From an uncultured Clostridia bacterium (lineage in GTDB: Bacteria > Bacillota > Clostridia > Oscillospirales > Acutalibacteraceae): 50,429 nt of DNA. The first letter of the stretch is position 1, and every line of letters begins with the position of its first letter. Location: NCBI GenBank assembly GCA_947624865.1, contig CANQMH010000004.1:1-50429 (forward strand), read 5' to 3'. Of this stretch, positions 41,974 to 50,429 are shown piece after piece. A program made the position numbers and the translations under genes. The notes beneath the pieces were generated by a model that worked only from the letters and a program-made list of their open reading frames with translations, was not told the origin of the DNA and searched no databases.

Positions 41974-42837
41974 TTAAGGCATTTCCACGGTAATTCTTCC
42001 GAGTTTTGCGCTTCTGAATTCATCAAGAAGCATTATTGCAGCCCTTTCAGTATTTACTTCTCCTCCTGAAATAAGCATTCCTCTCTTTTTTGCGATTATA
42101 TTCAGCAATTCATATGAATCAATATTATCAATATCGGTTTCCTCGAATTTAAAGCGTGCGATAAAATCCTTTGGCTTTAATTCTTTTAAAAAGTCAAGCA
42201 GTCTTACTGCGAGAAGCTCTGTATCAATAATCTGGTCTTTTACTGCACCGGTAAATGCAAGGTGCTCTCCTACAATTTTATCATCAAATTTTGGCCATAA
42301 AACTCCGGGAGTGTCGAGCATTTCAAGATTTTTTGCAATCGTGTACCATTGATTACCTCTTGTAACGCCCGGTCTGTCCTCTACCTTTGCTCTGTTTTGC
42401 TTTGCAATCTTATTAATAAAAGATGATTTTCCGACATTTGGAATACCTACAATCATTATTCTAATCATAGGGTTTATCATTCCTTTTGCTTTCAGGCGGT
42501 TAATTTTTTCACTCATAACTTTATTTACTGACGTAGCAAATTTATTTAACCCCTTGCCACTTTTGCAATCGACCGCAATGGCAGTTATCCCCTCTTTTTC
42601 AAAATAATCAATCCACATTTTTGTGGCTGTTTGATTTGCCATATCACACTTGTTAAGCAAAATTACTCTGGGTTTATTTTGAATAAGCTTAGCGAGGTCG
42701 GGATTTCTGCTGCTTATTGGGATACGTGCGTCAATTATCTCCGCCACAGCGTCAACAAGCTTTAAACTTGACTGGATTTGTCTTTTTGTTTTGGTCATAT
42801 GACCGGGAAACCATTGAATATTCTGCATTTCACTCAT
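41974..42837 (-). CDS. rbgA: Ribosome biogenesis GTPase RbgA (YlqF)
   Basis: 287 residues. Circularly permuted GTPase order: G4 LNKCDMAN first, then G5 around CKSGKG, G1 GIPNVGKSS, and G3 DTPGVLWPK, after the family N-terminus QWFPGHMTK. It matures the 50S subunit. An ATG at 42846 lies on the AAGG motif, so the ATG at 42837, nine bases from it, is the likelier start. It lies between a signal peptidase gene and rnhB, a common Firmicute order. Confidence 0.94.
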   Translation of the reverse strand: MSEMQNIQWFPGHMTKTKRQIQSSLKLVDAVAEIIDARIPISSRNPDLAKLIQNKPRVILLNKCDMANQTATKMWIDYFEKEGITAIAVDCKSGKGLNKFATSVNKVMSEKINRLKAKGMINPMIRIMIVGIPNVGKSSFINKIAKQNRAKVEDRPGVTRGNQWYTIAKNLEMLDTPGVLWPKFDDKIVGEHLAFTGAVKDQIIDTELLAVRLLDFLKELKPKDFIARFKFEETDIDNIDSYELLNIIAKKRGMLISGGEVNTERAAIMLLDEFRSAKLGRITVEMP

Positions 42838-42849
42838 ATTTATCATCCT

Positions 42850-43434
42850 TTAATATAAATAAGTAACTCTGTCTAACGGAAAGAATATAAATAGTGCTTT
42901 GCCTATTACTTCATCAACTGAAATAAGACCTAATTTGTCATCTCTGCTGTCTAAAGATACATTTCTGTTATCCCCCATTACAAAAATATATCCCTCAGGA
43001 ATTACATATGGAATAGAAAAATCATTTGTTGGCTTTTTAGTAAAAGAAGAAATATAATTCTCATCAAGAATTATGCCATCTACACAAACTTGTCCTGTTG
43101 AATAATCAATTGTAAGCGTCTGACCAGCTGTGGCTATAACTCTTTTTATTATGCGTTTCTCAGCAAGTTTTTCTGTATTTATTACTACAATATCGCCCGT
43201 CTTTGGTTCATACATAAAATTTGTAAGAATCACCTTATCGTCGTTATGTAAAGTATCTGACATTGAACTGCCTACAACATTCGCGTCCCTTATAACAAAA
43301 GTGAAAAGTATGACGATTATTGCAAAAACAAAAATTATTGTTTTCGTGAAATCATAAATATATTCTATGTATTTTTTATTATTGATAACATAACTAATCT
43401 TTTTATTTTTATCTGTTTTTTCAGGCTCTTGCAT
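42850..43434 (-). CDS. lepB: Signal peptidase I, copy A
   Basis: 194 residues. A single membrane anchor (about 30-48) is followed by catalytic Ser57 (VVGSSMSDTL), Lys97 (IIKRVIA) and the family box GDNRNVSLDSRD. It removes signal peptides on the outer face of the membrane. GGAGG lies 9 nt before the ATG. Copy B lies 125 nt upstream with a hairpin between. The two proteins share the same plan but differ widely in their N-terminal tails and in substrate-facing loops. Confidence 0.93.
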   Translation of the reverse strand: MQEPEKTDKNKKISYVINNKKYIEYIYDFTKTIIFVFAIIVILFTFVIRDANVVGSSMSDTLHNDDKVILTNFMYEPKTGDIVVINTEKLAEKRIIKRVIATAGQTLTIDYSTGQVCVDGIILDENYISSFTKKPTNDFSIPYVIPEGYIFVMGDNRNVSLDSRDDKLGLISVDEVIGKALFIFFPLDRVTYLY

Positions 43435-43457
43435 AGCATAATCCTCCTGAATAAATA

Positions 43458-43491
43458 AAGCTTATTTCTATTATAAAACAGAAATAAGCTT
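43458..43491 (-). terminator. Hairpin between the two signal peptidase genes
   Basis: AAGCTTATTTCT (43458-43469) pairs with 43480-43491 over 12 bp, followed on the minus strand by TTATTTATTC and then the ribosome binding site of copy A. It may act as a weak terminator or attenuator. Confidence 0.5.
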
Positions 43492-43559
43492 AATACAATA
43501 TAAAAATAATATATAAGATAACTATAATTTAATCTTAATGTTTTAGTATTAGATAATTC

Positions 43560-44243
43560 TTAGTAAAGATACCCGAATTCGCTTAAAGGAAATGCTACAA
43601 ACTGAGCTTTTCCAATAACGTTTTCTACATCTATCAAACCAATTTCAGTGCTTCGGCTGTCCATGGAGACTCTTCGGTTATCACCCATTACAAAAATCTT
43701 ACCTTCAGGAATGACCTCAGGTATCTGATTGTCACCGATGTTTCCTCCAAATGTTGAGCCGTCTATATAGGACTCATCCATTTCAATGCCGTCAACAATC
43801 AATTTATCATTTACATAATCCAATTTTACACTCTGACCCTCTGTAGCTATGACTCTTTTAATAATCGGATTAGCATATTCAGCTCCGTGAGAGATAACTA
43901 TAATGTCTCCGCTTTTTGGTGTGTAAAAAAGATTTGTAACAATAACCTTATCGCTTGAAGCCAAAGTATCGTCCATTGACGAGCCTTCAACGTCAACAAG
44001 TCTGAACACAAAAGTCAGACAGATAACTACAATTGAAATTGCAAACAATATACAGCGAACCCAGTCATAAAATCCCGAAATACCGCCGTCAGCCTTTTGC
44101 GTAACAAATTGTTTATCATTAAATTTATCTTGAGTTTTAAAATAAATATCAGGATTGATTTCCGCAGTTAAATCAATACTTTTATCTTCTGAAATTTCAG
44201 TTATTTTTTCTTCATGCGTATTTTTTTCGCTCAATTTTTTCAC
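43560..44243 (-). CDS. lepB: Signal peptidase I, copy B
   Basis: 227 residues. A hydrophilic 60-residue cytoplasmic tail precedes the anchor (about 62-82). Catalytic Ser89 lies in VEGSSMDDTL, Lys129 in IIKRVIATEGQ, and the GDNRRVSMDSRS box follows. No ATG is available near the N-terminus. The frame opens with GTG at 44243, but the AGGTGA that overlaps it is spaced better for a TTG at 44234, which would remove three residues. The long acidic/polar tail is unlike copy A and could affect regulation. It follows rplS, whose terminator ends just upstream. Confidence 0.9.
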   Translation of the reverse strand: MKKLSEKNTHEEKITEISEDKSIDLTAEINPDIYFKTQDKFNDKQFVTQKADGGISGFYDWVRCILFAISIVVICLTFVFRLVDVEGSSMDDTLASSDKVIVTNLFYTPKSGDIIVISHGAEYANPIIKRVIATEGQSVKLDYVNDKLIVDGIEMDESYIDGSTFGGNIGDNQIPEVIPEGKIFVMGDNRRVSMDSRSTEIGLIDVENVIGKAQFVAFPLSEFGYLY

Positions 44244-44260
44244 CTGCTGAAAAGAGAGTA

Positions 44261-44283
44261 AAAAAGGGACTATTACAAGTCCC
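44261..44283 (-). terminator. Terminator of rplS
   Basis: GGGACT (44266-44271) pairs with AGTCCC (44278-44283); on the minus strand the stem is followed directly by TTTTTTAC. It lies 21 nt past the rplS stop. Confidence 0.8.
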
Positions 44284-44303
44284 CGTTTAAAAACATTTGA
44301 TAA

Positions 44304-44651
44304 TTACTTGCGAATCTGTTCCTTAACCTTAGCAGCCTTACCTACTCTGTCACGGAGATAATAAAGCTTGCTTCTGCGAACCTTACCGTAACGAACAACC
44401 TGAACGTCTTTTACGTTTGGTGAATGGAGCGGGAACACTCTTTCAACACCAACACCGTAAGCAACGCGTCTTACAGTAAAAGTCTCAGCTACGCCACTGC
44501 CTCTTTTTGCAATAACAGTGCCTTCAAACATCTGAATTCTTTCTCTGTCACCTTCACGAATGTTAACTGATACTCTAACAGTATCACCAATGCTGAATTC
44601 CGGAGTAGTATCTTTTACTGAACCAGCAGCTATTGTTTTTAATGCGTCCAT
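44304..44651 (-). CDS. rplS: 50S ribosomal protein L19
   Basis: 115 residues, standard length. Conserved segments are [48 protein letters not shown] and [12 protein letters not shown]. It sits at the 30S-50S interface. GGAGG lies 8 nt before the ATG. The gene has its own promoter, structured leader and terminator, in contrast to the rimM-trmD-rplS operon of many bacteria. Confidence 0.97.
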   Translation of the reverse strand: MDALKTIAAGSVKDTTPEFSIGDTVRVSVNIREGDRERIQMFEGTVIAKRGSGVAETFTVRRVAYGVGVERVFPLHSPNVKDVQVVRYGKVRRSKLYYLRDRVGKAAKVKEQIRK

Positions 44652-44768
44652 TTTTATCCTCCTAATTTTCCCGATATTCTTACCATAAGGCAGCGGACTA
44701 TCAGCTTCAAAATGACGGCTAAGCCGTTATTTGAACCGCGCCGAGAGTAACGACGGTATCAAATGCCT
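44652..44768 (-). ncRNA. Probable L19 leader RNA (ribosomal protein autoregulation)
   Basis: The transcript between the promoter and rplS folds well by eye. AGGCA near its 5' end (44768-44764) pairs with TGCCT (44692-44688), enclosing an ACGGC-TTA-GCCGT hairpin (minus strand, about 44713-44725) and GC-rich arms. Firmicutes carry an L19 leader motif at this place. I cannot check its covariance model by eye, so the family assignment is moderate. Confidence 0.55.
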
Positions 44769-44772
44769 ATAT

Positions 44773-44801
44773 ATAATATCATAAAAGAAATAATAATTCA
44801 A
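44773..44801 (-). promoter_or_regulatory. Promoter of rplS
   Basis: On the minus strand TTGAAT (44801-44796), 17 bp, TATTAT (44778-44773), about 120 nt before the rplS ATG. Confidence 0.7.
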
Positions 44802-44824
44802 GTATTTTTTTTAAAAAATGTAAA

Positions 44825-45742
44825 TTATTTACTCATATTATGGAGCTTATTTAAAAAGTTAAGAAAATAATCGGGCAATTCAGAACAAAACTCCATATAT
44901 TTTTCTGTCTTAGGATGAATAAATCCTATTTTTCGCGCGTGGAGGCATTGACCCTCAAACGCAACCTTTTCATTTTTTACTCCGTACACCAAATCGCCTG
45001 ATACGGGATGACCAATATAAGCCATATGCACTCGTATTTGATGTGTGCGGCCTGTCTCAAGCCTGCATTTAATGTGCGTGTAACCTTTAAATCTCTCAAT
45101 AACGGAATAATGTGTTACTGCATTTTTACTGTTTTTTGAAATAACACACATTTTTTTGCGGTCGTTGGGGTTTCTTCCTATCGGAGCGTCAACCGTTCCT
45201 TCGTCATTTTTTAAATTTCCGTAAACAACAGCCTCATACTCTCGTGTAAAGGAATGTTCTTTTATCTGCTTTGCAAGCATTGTATGAGAAAAATCATTTT
45301 TAGCTACGATTAAAAGACCGCTTGTGTCTTTATCAATTCTATGGACAATTCCGGGACGCATAACTCCGTTAATGCCTGACAGGCTGCTGCCGCAATGATA
45401 AAGCAAAGCATTAACAAGCGTTCCGCTGTAATTTCCGGCTGCAGGGTGAACAACCATTCCTTTCGGCTTGTTCACCACAAGAAGATACTCATCCTCAAAT
45501 ACTATATCAAGCGGTATATTTTCAGCCTTGGCCTCATACGGAACAGGGTCGGGGATTTGTACAGTTACAGTATCCCCTGCTTTTAGTCTGTATTTTTTAT
45601 TTATTTCTAATCCGTTTACGGTTACTCCGCCGTTTTCAATTAAATTTACTGCGGCTGTTCTTGACAGCGCTATATCAGAGTAAGATATAAATTTATCAAC
45701 TCGAATATCGTTTTCGTTACAAATAATATTATGTTTAGTCAT
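44825..45742 (-). CDS. rluD: RluD-family 23S rRNA pseudouridine synthase
   Basis: 305 residues. An N-terminal S4 RNA-binding domain (about 13-70) precedes the RluA/RluD catalytic domain with HRIDKDTSGL (nucleophile Asp137), the NKPKGMVVHP motif and the ETGRTHQIRVHMAYIGHP block. It modifies uridines in 23S rRNA. It begins 3 nt after the lspA stop, the frequent lspA-rluD operon. Confidence 0.94.
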   Translation of the reverse strand: MTKHNIICNENDIRVDKFISYSDIALSRTAAVNLIENGGVTVNGLEINKKYRLKAGDTVTVQIPDPVPYEAKAENIPLDIVFEDEYLLVVNKPKGMVVHPAAGNYSGTLVNALLYHCGSSLSGINGVMRPGIVHRIDKDTSGLLIVAKNDFSHTMLAKQIKEHSFTREYEAVVYGNLKNDEGTVDAPIGRNPNDRKKMCVISKNSKNAVTHYSVIERFKGYTHIKCRLETGRTHQIRVHMAYIGHPVSGDLVYGVKNEKVAFEGQCLHARKIGFIHPKTEKYMEFCSELPDYFLNFLNKLHNMSK

Positions 45743-45745
45743 TGC

Positions 45746-46216
45746 TTAAATCTGCCTTTTTTCAGTATTCAGCATATTTGAGAAAAATAAAACGTAGATT
45801 ATCAGCATAATAGTTCCTGCTGTAATGCAGTAATCGGCTAAGTTGCACACGGGAGGGAAAAATGAAACGCTCAGATAATCAATAACATATCCGTAAAAGA
45901 TTCTGTCAATAAGATTACCTATTCCGCCTCCTATAATAAGGGCGGCGCAAAAATAAAAGAACTTTCCTTTAGGACGTTTTTTAAACATAAAAAATATTAT
46001 TATGCCAATCATAGTCGATGTGAGCGCAACAAAAACCCAGCGCATATCTGAAAACATTCCGAATGCAACGCCTCTGTTTTCTACATAGGTAAGTTTAAAC
46101 AGATTGTCAATTACATCAACAGTTCCCACAGGCTGCAAATATACAGACACGAAATATTTAATAATCTGGTCAATAATAACAAGTACTATTCCAATAAATA
46201 GAGCAACAAAAGGCAT
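45746..46216 (-). CDS. lspA: Lipoprotein signal peptidase (signal peptidase II)
   Basis: 156 residues, four membrane helices. The aspartyl active site is formed by Asp104 (GNLIDR) and Asp128 (CNLADY), with the family motif YVENRGVAFGMF. It cleaves prolipoproteins before the lipidated Cys, so it would process the lipoprotein encoded at 1758. GGGAGG fixes the ATG at 46216; a start four codons earlier overlaps the binding site. Confidence 0.95.
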   Translation of the reverse strand: MPFVALFIGIVLVIIDQIIKYFVSVYLQPVGTVDVIDNLFKLTYVENRGVAFGMFSDMRWVFVALTSTMIGIIIFFMFKKRPKGKFFYFCAALIIGGGIGNLIDRIFYGYVIDYLSVSFFPPVCNLADYCITAGTIMLIIYVLFFSNMLNTEKRQI

Positions 46217-46234
46217 AAATCCTCCCATATATAT

Positions 46235-46264
46235 AAATCGGTGTGTTATTGATCACACCGATTT
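46235..46264 (-). terminator. Hairpin after ileS
   Basis: AAATCGGTGTG (46235-46245) pairs with CACACCGATTT (46254-46264). On the minus strand it is followed by ATATATATGGG rather than a T-run, so it may only partly stop transcription before lspA. Confidence 0.6.
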
Positions 46265-46273
46265 ACAGCTAAA

Positions 46274-49039
46274 CTATTTTAAATTTTCACAGCAGCGCGA
46301 GCAAAGAGTAGGATGTTCTTTGTCAGTGCCTACAGTTCTGCTGATTGACCAACAGCGCTCGCATTTCTCTCCCTCAGCTTTTTCAATGCTGATTTCAAGG
46401 TCAGAATCGTTTTCTAAAATTTCAATTTCAGAAACAATAAATGCCGCGCTTAGTTCTTTTTCAGCCTTTTTAAGAAACTCAAGCTTTGAACCGCTTGCAG
46501 AAAGAATTACTTTAGCCTCAAGTGAGCTTTTGATAGTTTTATCTTTGATATATGTTTCAAGAGCTTTCTTAACATCATCTCTGAGTTCATGAATTTCATC
46601 CCAGAAAGCCATAAAATCATCATCAATTGATATATCAGACTTTTCAGGCATTTCATTAAATATAACGTGTTCAGCATTATCATTCTCAGAATGAGGCATA
46701 TACTTCCAAATTTCATCAGAAGTGTATGCAAGAATAGGAGCGATTATTCTTGTCATTGCGTTGAGAATAATATAAATTGACGTTTGTGCAGCTCTGCGTG
46801 ACTTGCTGTCGGCTTTTTCAGTATAAAGTCTGTCTTTTAATACATCAAGATAGAAGTTTGACATATCAACTACACAGAAATTATGGATTCCGTGATAAAC
46901 AAGGTGAAATTCATACTTGTCGTAAGCATCTTTAACCTTATCAATAAGATTGTTAAGCTTTGCAAGAGCCCATTTATCAATCGGCATAATCTCATCAAGC
47001 GAAACCATATCTTTATCGGGATTAAAATCAGAAAGATTGCCGAGAATATATCTTGCAGTATTTCTGATTTTTCTGTAAGCCTCGGAAAGCTGCTTTAAAA
47101 TATCCTGTGAAATTCGTATATCTGCGTGATAATCGGAAGAAGCAACCCAAAGACGAAGAACATCTGCGCCGTACTGGTCGATTACCTCCTGCGGGTCGAT
47201 TCCGTTGCCGAGAGATTTATGCATTACTCGTCCCTTACCGTCAACAACCCAGCCGTGAGTAAGCACAGCTTTGTACGGAGCTGTTCCCATAGTGGCAACA
47301 GAAGTAAGAAGCGAGGACTGGAACCATCCTCTGTATTGGTCTGCACCCTCAAGATAAAGGTCAGCAGGCCATTTGAGATATGAACGGTTTTTAAGCACAG
47401 CGGCATGAGAAGAACCACTGTCAAACCAAACGTCCATAATGTCTTTTTCTTTCGTAAATGAAGTACATCCGCATTTTTTACATTTAGTACCCTCGGGAAG
47501 AATCTCAGAAGCTGAATGTGTAAACCATGCGTCTGAACCTTCTTTGCCGAATAAATCTGCAACCGCAAGCATAGCTTCCTTTTCAATAAGAGGTTCGCCG
47601 CAATCCTCGCAATAGAAAATAGGAATAGGAACGCCCCATTTTCTTTGACGAGAAATACACCAGTCTTTTCTCTCTCTTACCATTGACGTAATCCTGTCTT
47701 TGCCCCATCCGGGAATCCATTCAACTTCGTCAATGGCCTTTACAGCCGCGTCCTTAAATTCGTCAACAGAGCAGAACCACTGGTCGGTTGCACGGAAAAG
47801 AACAGGATTTTTACATCTCCAGCAGTGCGGATACTGGTGAATAATTTTCTTCAATGCAAACAATGCGCCTGTCTTATCAAGATATTCAGCGATAGGCTTA
47901 TTTGCATCATCAGTTTTCAAGCCCGCAAACATTCCTGCCTCAGAAGTGAGAACGCCGTTTTCATCTACGGGAACAATAATTGGTATTTCAGGATAATTTC
48001 GGCAAACGTCATAGTCTTCTACACCATGACCGGGTGCAGTATGAACACAACCTGTACCGCTTTCAAGAGTAACATGGTCGCCAACAATTACAACCGACTC
48101 TCTGTCCATAAACGGATGAGCAGTTTTAATATATTCGAGTTCTGAGCCTTTTATAGTGCCGACAACTTCATAATCAGTTTTTTCAGCGGCATCCATAGCG
48201 TCTTTATAAAGCTCGTCAGCCATAACATAATATTCGTCGCCGCATTTTATTACGGAATAGTCAAAAGATGGACCCACGCAAATAGCAACATTACCGGGAA
48301 GCGTCCATGTGGTTGTCGTCCAAATAACAAAATAGACTTTTTTCGGGTCAATTCCCATAGCAGAAAATTTTCCCAAGTCGTCAGTTACATTAAACTTTAC
48401 ATAAATTGAATGACACGGATCTTCAGCGTATTCAATTTCGGCTTCTGCAAGTGCCGTTTTACATTCAGGACACCAGTAAACAGGCTTTAAGCCTTTATAA
48501 ATGTATCCTTTACAAGCCATTTCAGCAAATATACGGATTTGTTCGGCTTCAAAATCATGTGTAAGAGTAATATAAGGATTATCCCACTCTCCGATTACAC
48601 CAAGACGTTTAAATTGATTTCTTTGGTCATCAATATAGCCTTCAACAAACTCCTGACACATCTTTCTGAGTTCAAGCTCTGAAATATCGGCAGAGCTGCC
48701 AACGCCGGCTTTTTTTCTTGCTTTAAGTTCTGTGGGCAGTCCGTGAGTATCCCAGCCGGGAACATACGGAGCTTTAAATCCGGACATATTTTTATATCTG
48801 ACAATAAAATCTTTAAGAACTTTATTCAGCGCAGTGCCAAGGTGAATATTTCCGTTTGCATAAGGCGGTCCGTCATGAAGAACAAATAAAGGTTTGCCTT
48901 CATTAACTTTCATAAGGTTTTCATATATTTTTTCATCTTCCCAATTTTTAAGAGTAACAGGCTCGCTTTTAGGAAGTCCTGCACGCATAGGAAAGTCTGT
49001 TTTAGGAAGATTAAGTGTCGAATTGTAATCCTGGGACAT
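46274..49039 (-). CDS. ileS: Isoleucyl-tRNA synthetase
   Basis: 921 residues, the bacterial type with C-terminal zinc finger (CERCW...CSRCCENL). The HIGH motif appears as GNIHLGTAL (from about 64), the editing domain holds TTTTWTLPGN, and the KMSKS loop reads VMHKSLGNG, a His in place of the first Ser position. It charges tRNA-Ile. The start at ATG 49039 follows a GAGAGAG motif; six extra N-terminal residues are possible. No T-box leader is present in the 38-nt gap after divIVA, so any tRNA-responsive control must lie further upstream. Confidence 0.97.
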   Translation of the reverse strand: MSQDYNSTLNLPKTDFPMRAGLPKSEPVTLKNWEDEKIYENLMKVNEGKPLFVLHDGPPYANGNIHLGTALNKVLKDFIVRYKNMSGFKAPYVPGWDTHGLPTELKARKKAGVGSSADISELELRKMCQEFVEGYIDDQRNQFKRLGVIGEWDNPYITLTHDFEAEQIRIFAEMACKGYIYKGLKPVYWCPECKTALAEAEIEYAEDPCHSIYVKFNVTDDLGKFSAMGIDPKKVYFVIWTTTTWTLPGNVAICVGPSFDYSVIKCGDEYYVMADELYKDAMDAAEKTDYEVVGTIKGSELEYIKTAHPFMDRESVVIVGDHVTLESGTGCVHTAPGHGVEDYDVCRNYPEIPIIVPVDENGVLTSEAGMFAGLKTDDANKPIAEYLDKTGALFALKKIIHQYPHCWRCKNPVLFRATDQWFCSVDEFKDAAVKAIDEVEWIPGWGKDRITSMVRERKDWCISRQRKWGVPIPIFYCEDCGEPLIEKEAMLAVADLFGKEGSDAWFTHSASEILPEGTKCKKCGCTSFTKEKDIMDVWFDSGSSHAAVLKNRSYLKWPADLYLEGADQYRGWFQSSLLTSVATMGTAPYKAVLTHGWVVDGKGRVMHKSLGNGIDPQEVIDQYGADVLRLWVASSDYHADIRISQDILKQLSEAYRKIRNTARYILGNLSDFNPDKDMVSLDEIMPIDKWALAKLNNLIDKVKDAYDKYEFHLVYHGIHNFCVVDMSNFYLDVLKDRLYTEKADSKSRRAAQTSIYIILNAMTRIIAPILAYTSDEIWKYMPHSENDNAEHVIFNEMPEKSDISIDDDFMAFWDEIHELRDDVKKALETYIKDKTIKSSLEAKVILSASGSKLEFLKKAEKELSAAFIVSEIEILENDSDLEISIEKAEGEKCERCWSISRTVGTDKEHPTLCSRCCENLK

Positions 49040-49077
49040 TTTATTTACTCTCTCCAATTACTAAAAATTTATTGCGG

Positions 49078-49764
49078 TTATTCAGCAGAAACATCATAGT
49101 TATTGCCGAATTTAAGATGAGCAAATTTACTCGGGCGCTTCGAAGCAGCGTTATTTGCTTCTTCAGATATGCTTTCAGGAGCAGATTCTGCCTCGTTGTT
49201 GGCAACAGTATTTTCAGCCTGTTCAGATTCAGTGTATTCTTCCTGACGAGGTTCTGAAATCTCATTAGTAGGATATTTTTCATCAAGCGAATTTCTTGTG
49301 TCTTCAATATCAGCAGATGTAGGAAGGTCATCAATAGCTTTAATATGAGATCTGTAAATTTCAATAAGTTCATTTCTAAGTGCGACTGCATCTGACTGAA
49401 GCTGTAAATAGTTTTCTTTTTCGACAGCAGTCATTTTATTTGCATCAACAAGCAGAGTTTGAGCCTTAGTTTCGGCGTCACGAACGATTTTTGCAGCCTT
49501 TTCCTTAGCTTCTCTTATGCAGGCATCGGAAACCTTTTGTGAAGCAAGAAGGGCGTTTCTTACCGTTTCCTCATCTGACCTGTACTGCTCTACACGAGTT
49601 GCCAATACATCAATTTTATGTACAAGATTGGTTTTTTCTTTTTTTAATTGCTCAAATGAAGCGATTACATCATCGATAAAAGCGTCAACATCTTCCGCTC
49701 TGTATCCTCCGCTTAATGTTGCTTTTCTAAAGCTGATATTTTTGATTTCATCAATTGTAAGCAT
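49078..49764 (-). CDS. divIVA: DivIVA-domain cell-division protein
   Basis: 228 residues. The N-terminal DivIVA lipid-binding region (LTIDEIKNISFRKATLSGGYRAEDVDAFIDDV) is followed by a coiled coil to about residue 145 and an acidic, Glu/Ser/Asn-rich tail. DivIVA binds curved membrane at poles and septa. GGAGT lies 8 nt before the ATG at 49764. It follows ylmH, as in the ylm-divIVA-ileS cluster of Firmicutes. Confidence 0.93.
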   Translation of the reverse strand: MLTIDEIKNISFRKATLSGGYRAEDVDAFIDDVIASFEQLKKEKTNLVHKIDVLATRVEQYRSDEETVRNALLASQKVSDACIREAKEKAAKIVRDAETKAQTLLVDANKMTAVEKENYLQLQSDAVALRNELIEIYRSHIKAIDDLPTSADIEDTRNSLDEKYPTNEISEPRQEEYTESEQAENTVANNEAESAPESISEEANNAASKRPSKFAHLKFGNNYDVSAE

Positions 49765-49776
49765 AGTCTGCACTCC

Positions 49777-50429
49777 TTATCTAAAATGAATTACCGAAAT
49801 TTTTATACGACCTTTTCTGGTTTTACCGGAAACGTCATTAACTTTAAATTTACCTTTTCCTCTGATTGTCAATGTATCATTTGAATTTAATAAGTGACTT
49901 ACATTCTGATTCTGAATAAAATTTAAAGATACATTTCCCGACAATATTAACTGTTTGGTCTTTTCACGCGACAAATTTGTTATTGCCGCAACAACGTTAT
50001 CAAGGCGGAGAGAAGAAACAGTATAGTATATTTCTTCCGTTTCTTTTCCCTGCGGCAATTTATTAATGTCGGCATCAGAAATTTTTACTCCAACATTGCC
50101 CACCTTAAAAATCTGTGCAGCAATATAATCTTTAAGCTCGCTTTTTACAAATACAACACACCTGCCGTCTTCAACAAGAATATCGCCGATAGTTTCACGC
50201 TCAATTCCAAGCGACATCAATGCGCCGAGAAAATCTCTGTGAGTGAGCTTATCACATCTGCGAAATCCAAACTCAATTGCAGAAACGGGAAAACCGCAAA
50301 TCTCATCATAAAATAATCCGAGAACCTTGCGCTCGCTGTTTTCATATCCGCCGAAAAAAGAGTAATTATAAAATCCGATTGAGTCAAGGTGTGTTGGATT
50401 TGTAAAAAGCGAGCTTAAAGATAATATTG
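49777..50429 (-). CDS. ylmH: YlmH-like S4-domain RNA-binding protein (5' end outside window)
   Basis: 217 residues visible, open to the window edge. The N-terminal part carries FTNPTHLDSIGFYNYSFFGG, FGFRRCDKLTHRDFLGALMSLGI and GDILVEDGRCVVFV, all typical of YlmH. The C-terminal S4 domain (LRLDNVVAAITNLSREKTKQLI...GNVSLN) binds RNA. YlmH acts on stalled 50S-peptidyl-tRNA complexes and lies next to divIVA. The internal ATG near 50220 is not the real start. Confidence 0.92.
   Translation of the reverse strand, partial: ILSLSSLFTNPTHLDSIGFYNYSFFGGYENSERKVLGLFYDEICGFPVSAIEFGFRRCDKLTHRDFLGALMSLGIERETIGDILVEDGRCVVFVKSELKDYIAAQIFKVGNVGVKISDADINKLPQGKETEEIYYTVSSLRLDNVVAAITNLSREKTKQLILSGNVSLNFIQNQNVSHLLNSNDTLTIRGKGKFKVNDVSGKTRKGRIKISVIHFR

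Noticed and set aside
49040-49077. T-box leader before ileS
   Set aside because: The gap to divIVA is only 38 nt and holds no T-box core or terminator; a T-box could only be upstream of the cluster, outside the window.

Overview
The window looks like chromosome from a low-GC, anaerobic, spore-forming member of the Clostridia, most likely Ruminococcus or a close relative in the Oscillospirales. The evidence is the SCIFF peptide with its radical SAM maturase (scfAB), a CwlD-type spore-cortex amidase, type I dockerin domains, an ECF transporter, the ylmH-divIVA-ileS-lspA-rluD gene order, and A/T-rich codon use with AGGAGG ribosome binding sites.

Left edge (1-1.7 kb): very AT-rich accessory DNA with gene fragments and one unrecognised membrane-anchored protein. 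It ends at a 26-nt tRNA 3' end (probably tRNA-Ser, G73) followed by that tRNA's terminator. This is best read as the distal junction of an element that integrated into a tRNA gene lying to the left of the window. A small lipoprotein gene follows. 2.4-7.4 kb: one operon behind a perfect sigma-A promoter, encoding a WecE-like sugar-nucleotide transaminase, a GNAT acetyltransferase, a membrane-anchored GT2, two SMR-type proteins (ArnE/ArnF-like) and a polytopic GT-C-like protein. Together they could make an acetamido sugar, load it on undecaprenyl phosphate, flip it and transfer it outside the membrane. 7.4-13.5 kb: hemW (minus strand), then prfC, an Orn/Lys/Arg decarboxylase and the scfA-scfB pair. 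13.5-15.7 kb: feoAB on the minus strand.

15.8-23.7 kb is the highlight: a cobalamin riboswitch with its own promoter and terminator controls an operon. The operon encodes (i) a secreted protein with two DUF4430/cadherin-like units and a C-terminal dockerin; (ii) a small HNH-repeat-like protein; (iii) a secreted alpha/alpha-toroid protein with a dockerin; (iv) a membrane-anchored DUF4430 protein; (v) an EcfT; and (vi) a single-chain EcfA-EcfA'-EcfS fusion. The toroid and DUF4430 folds correspond to the two domains of animal transcobalamin/intrinsic factor. The operon therefore reads as a bacterial split 'transcobalamin' B12-capture system, part of it carrying dockerins, feeding an ECF transporter.

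23.8-29.9 kb: cwlD, radA, a GME-fold-like protein, a Xer-type recombinase, gdhA and a small XRE regulator with a palindromic operator. 30-50.4 kb: a long run of minus-strand housekeeping genes: ylmH (partial), divIVA, ileS, lspA, rluD, rplS (with leader), two signal peptidases, rbgA, rnhB, yraN, a dipeptidase, thrC, a phosphoesterase, tig, clpP, clpX, lon, engB and lysA. These cover secretion, translation, protein quality control and amino-acid synthesis.

No complete tRNA or rRNA gene, CRISPR array or insertion sequence was seen. All functional assignments come from reading motifs and remembered family features; no search was run.
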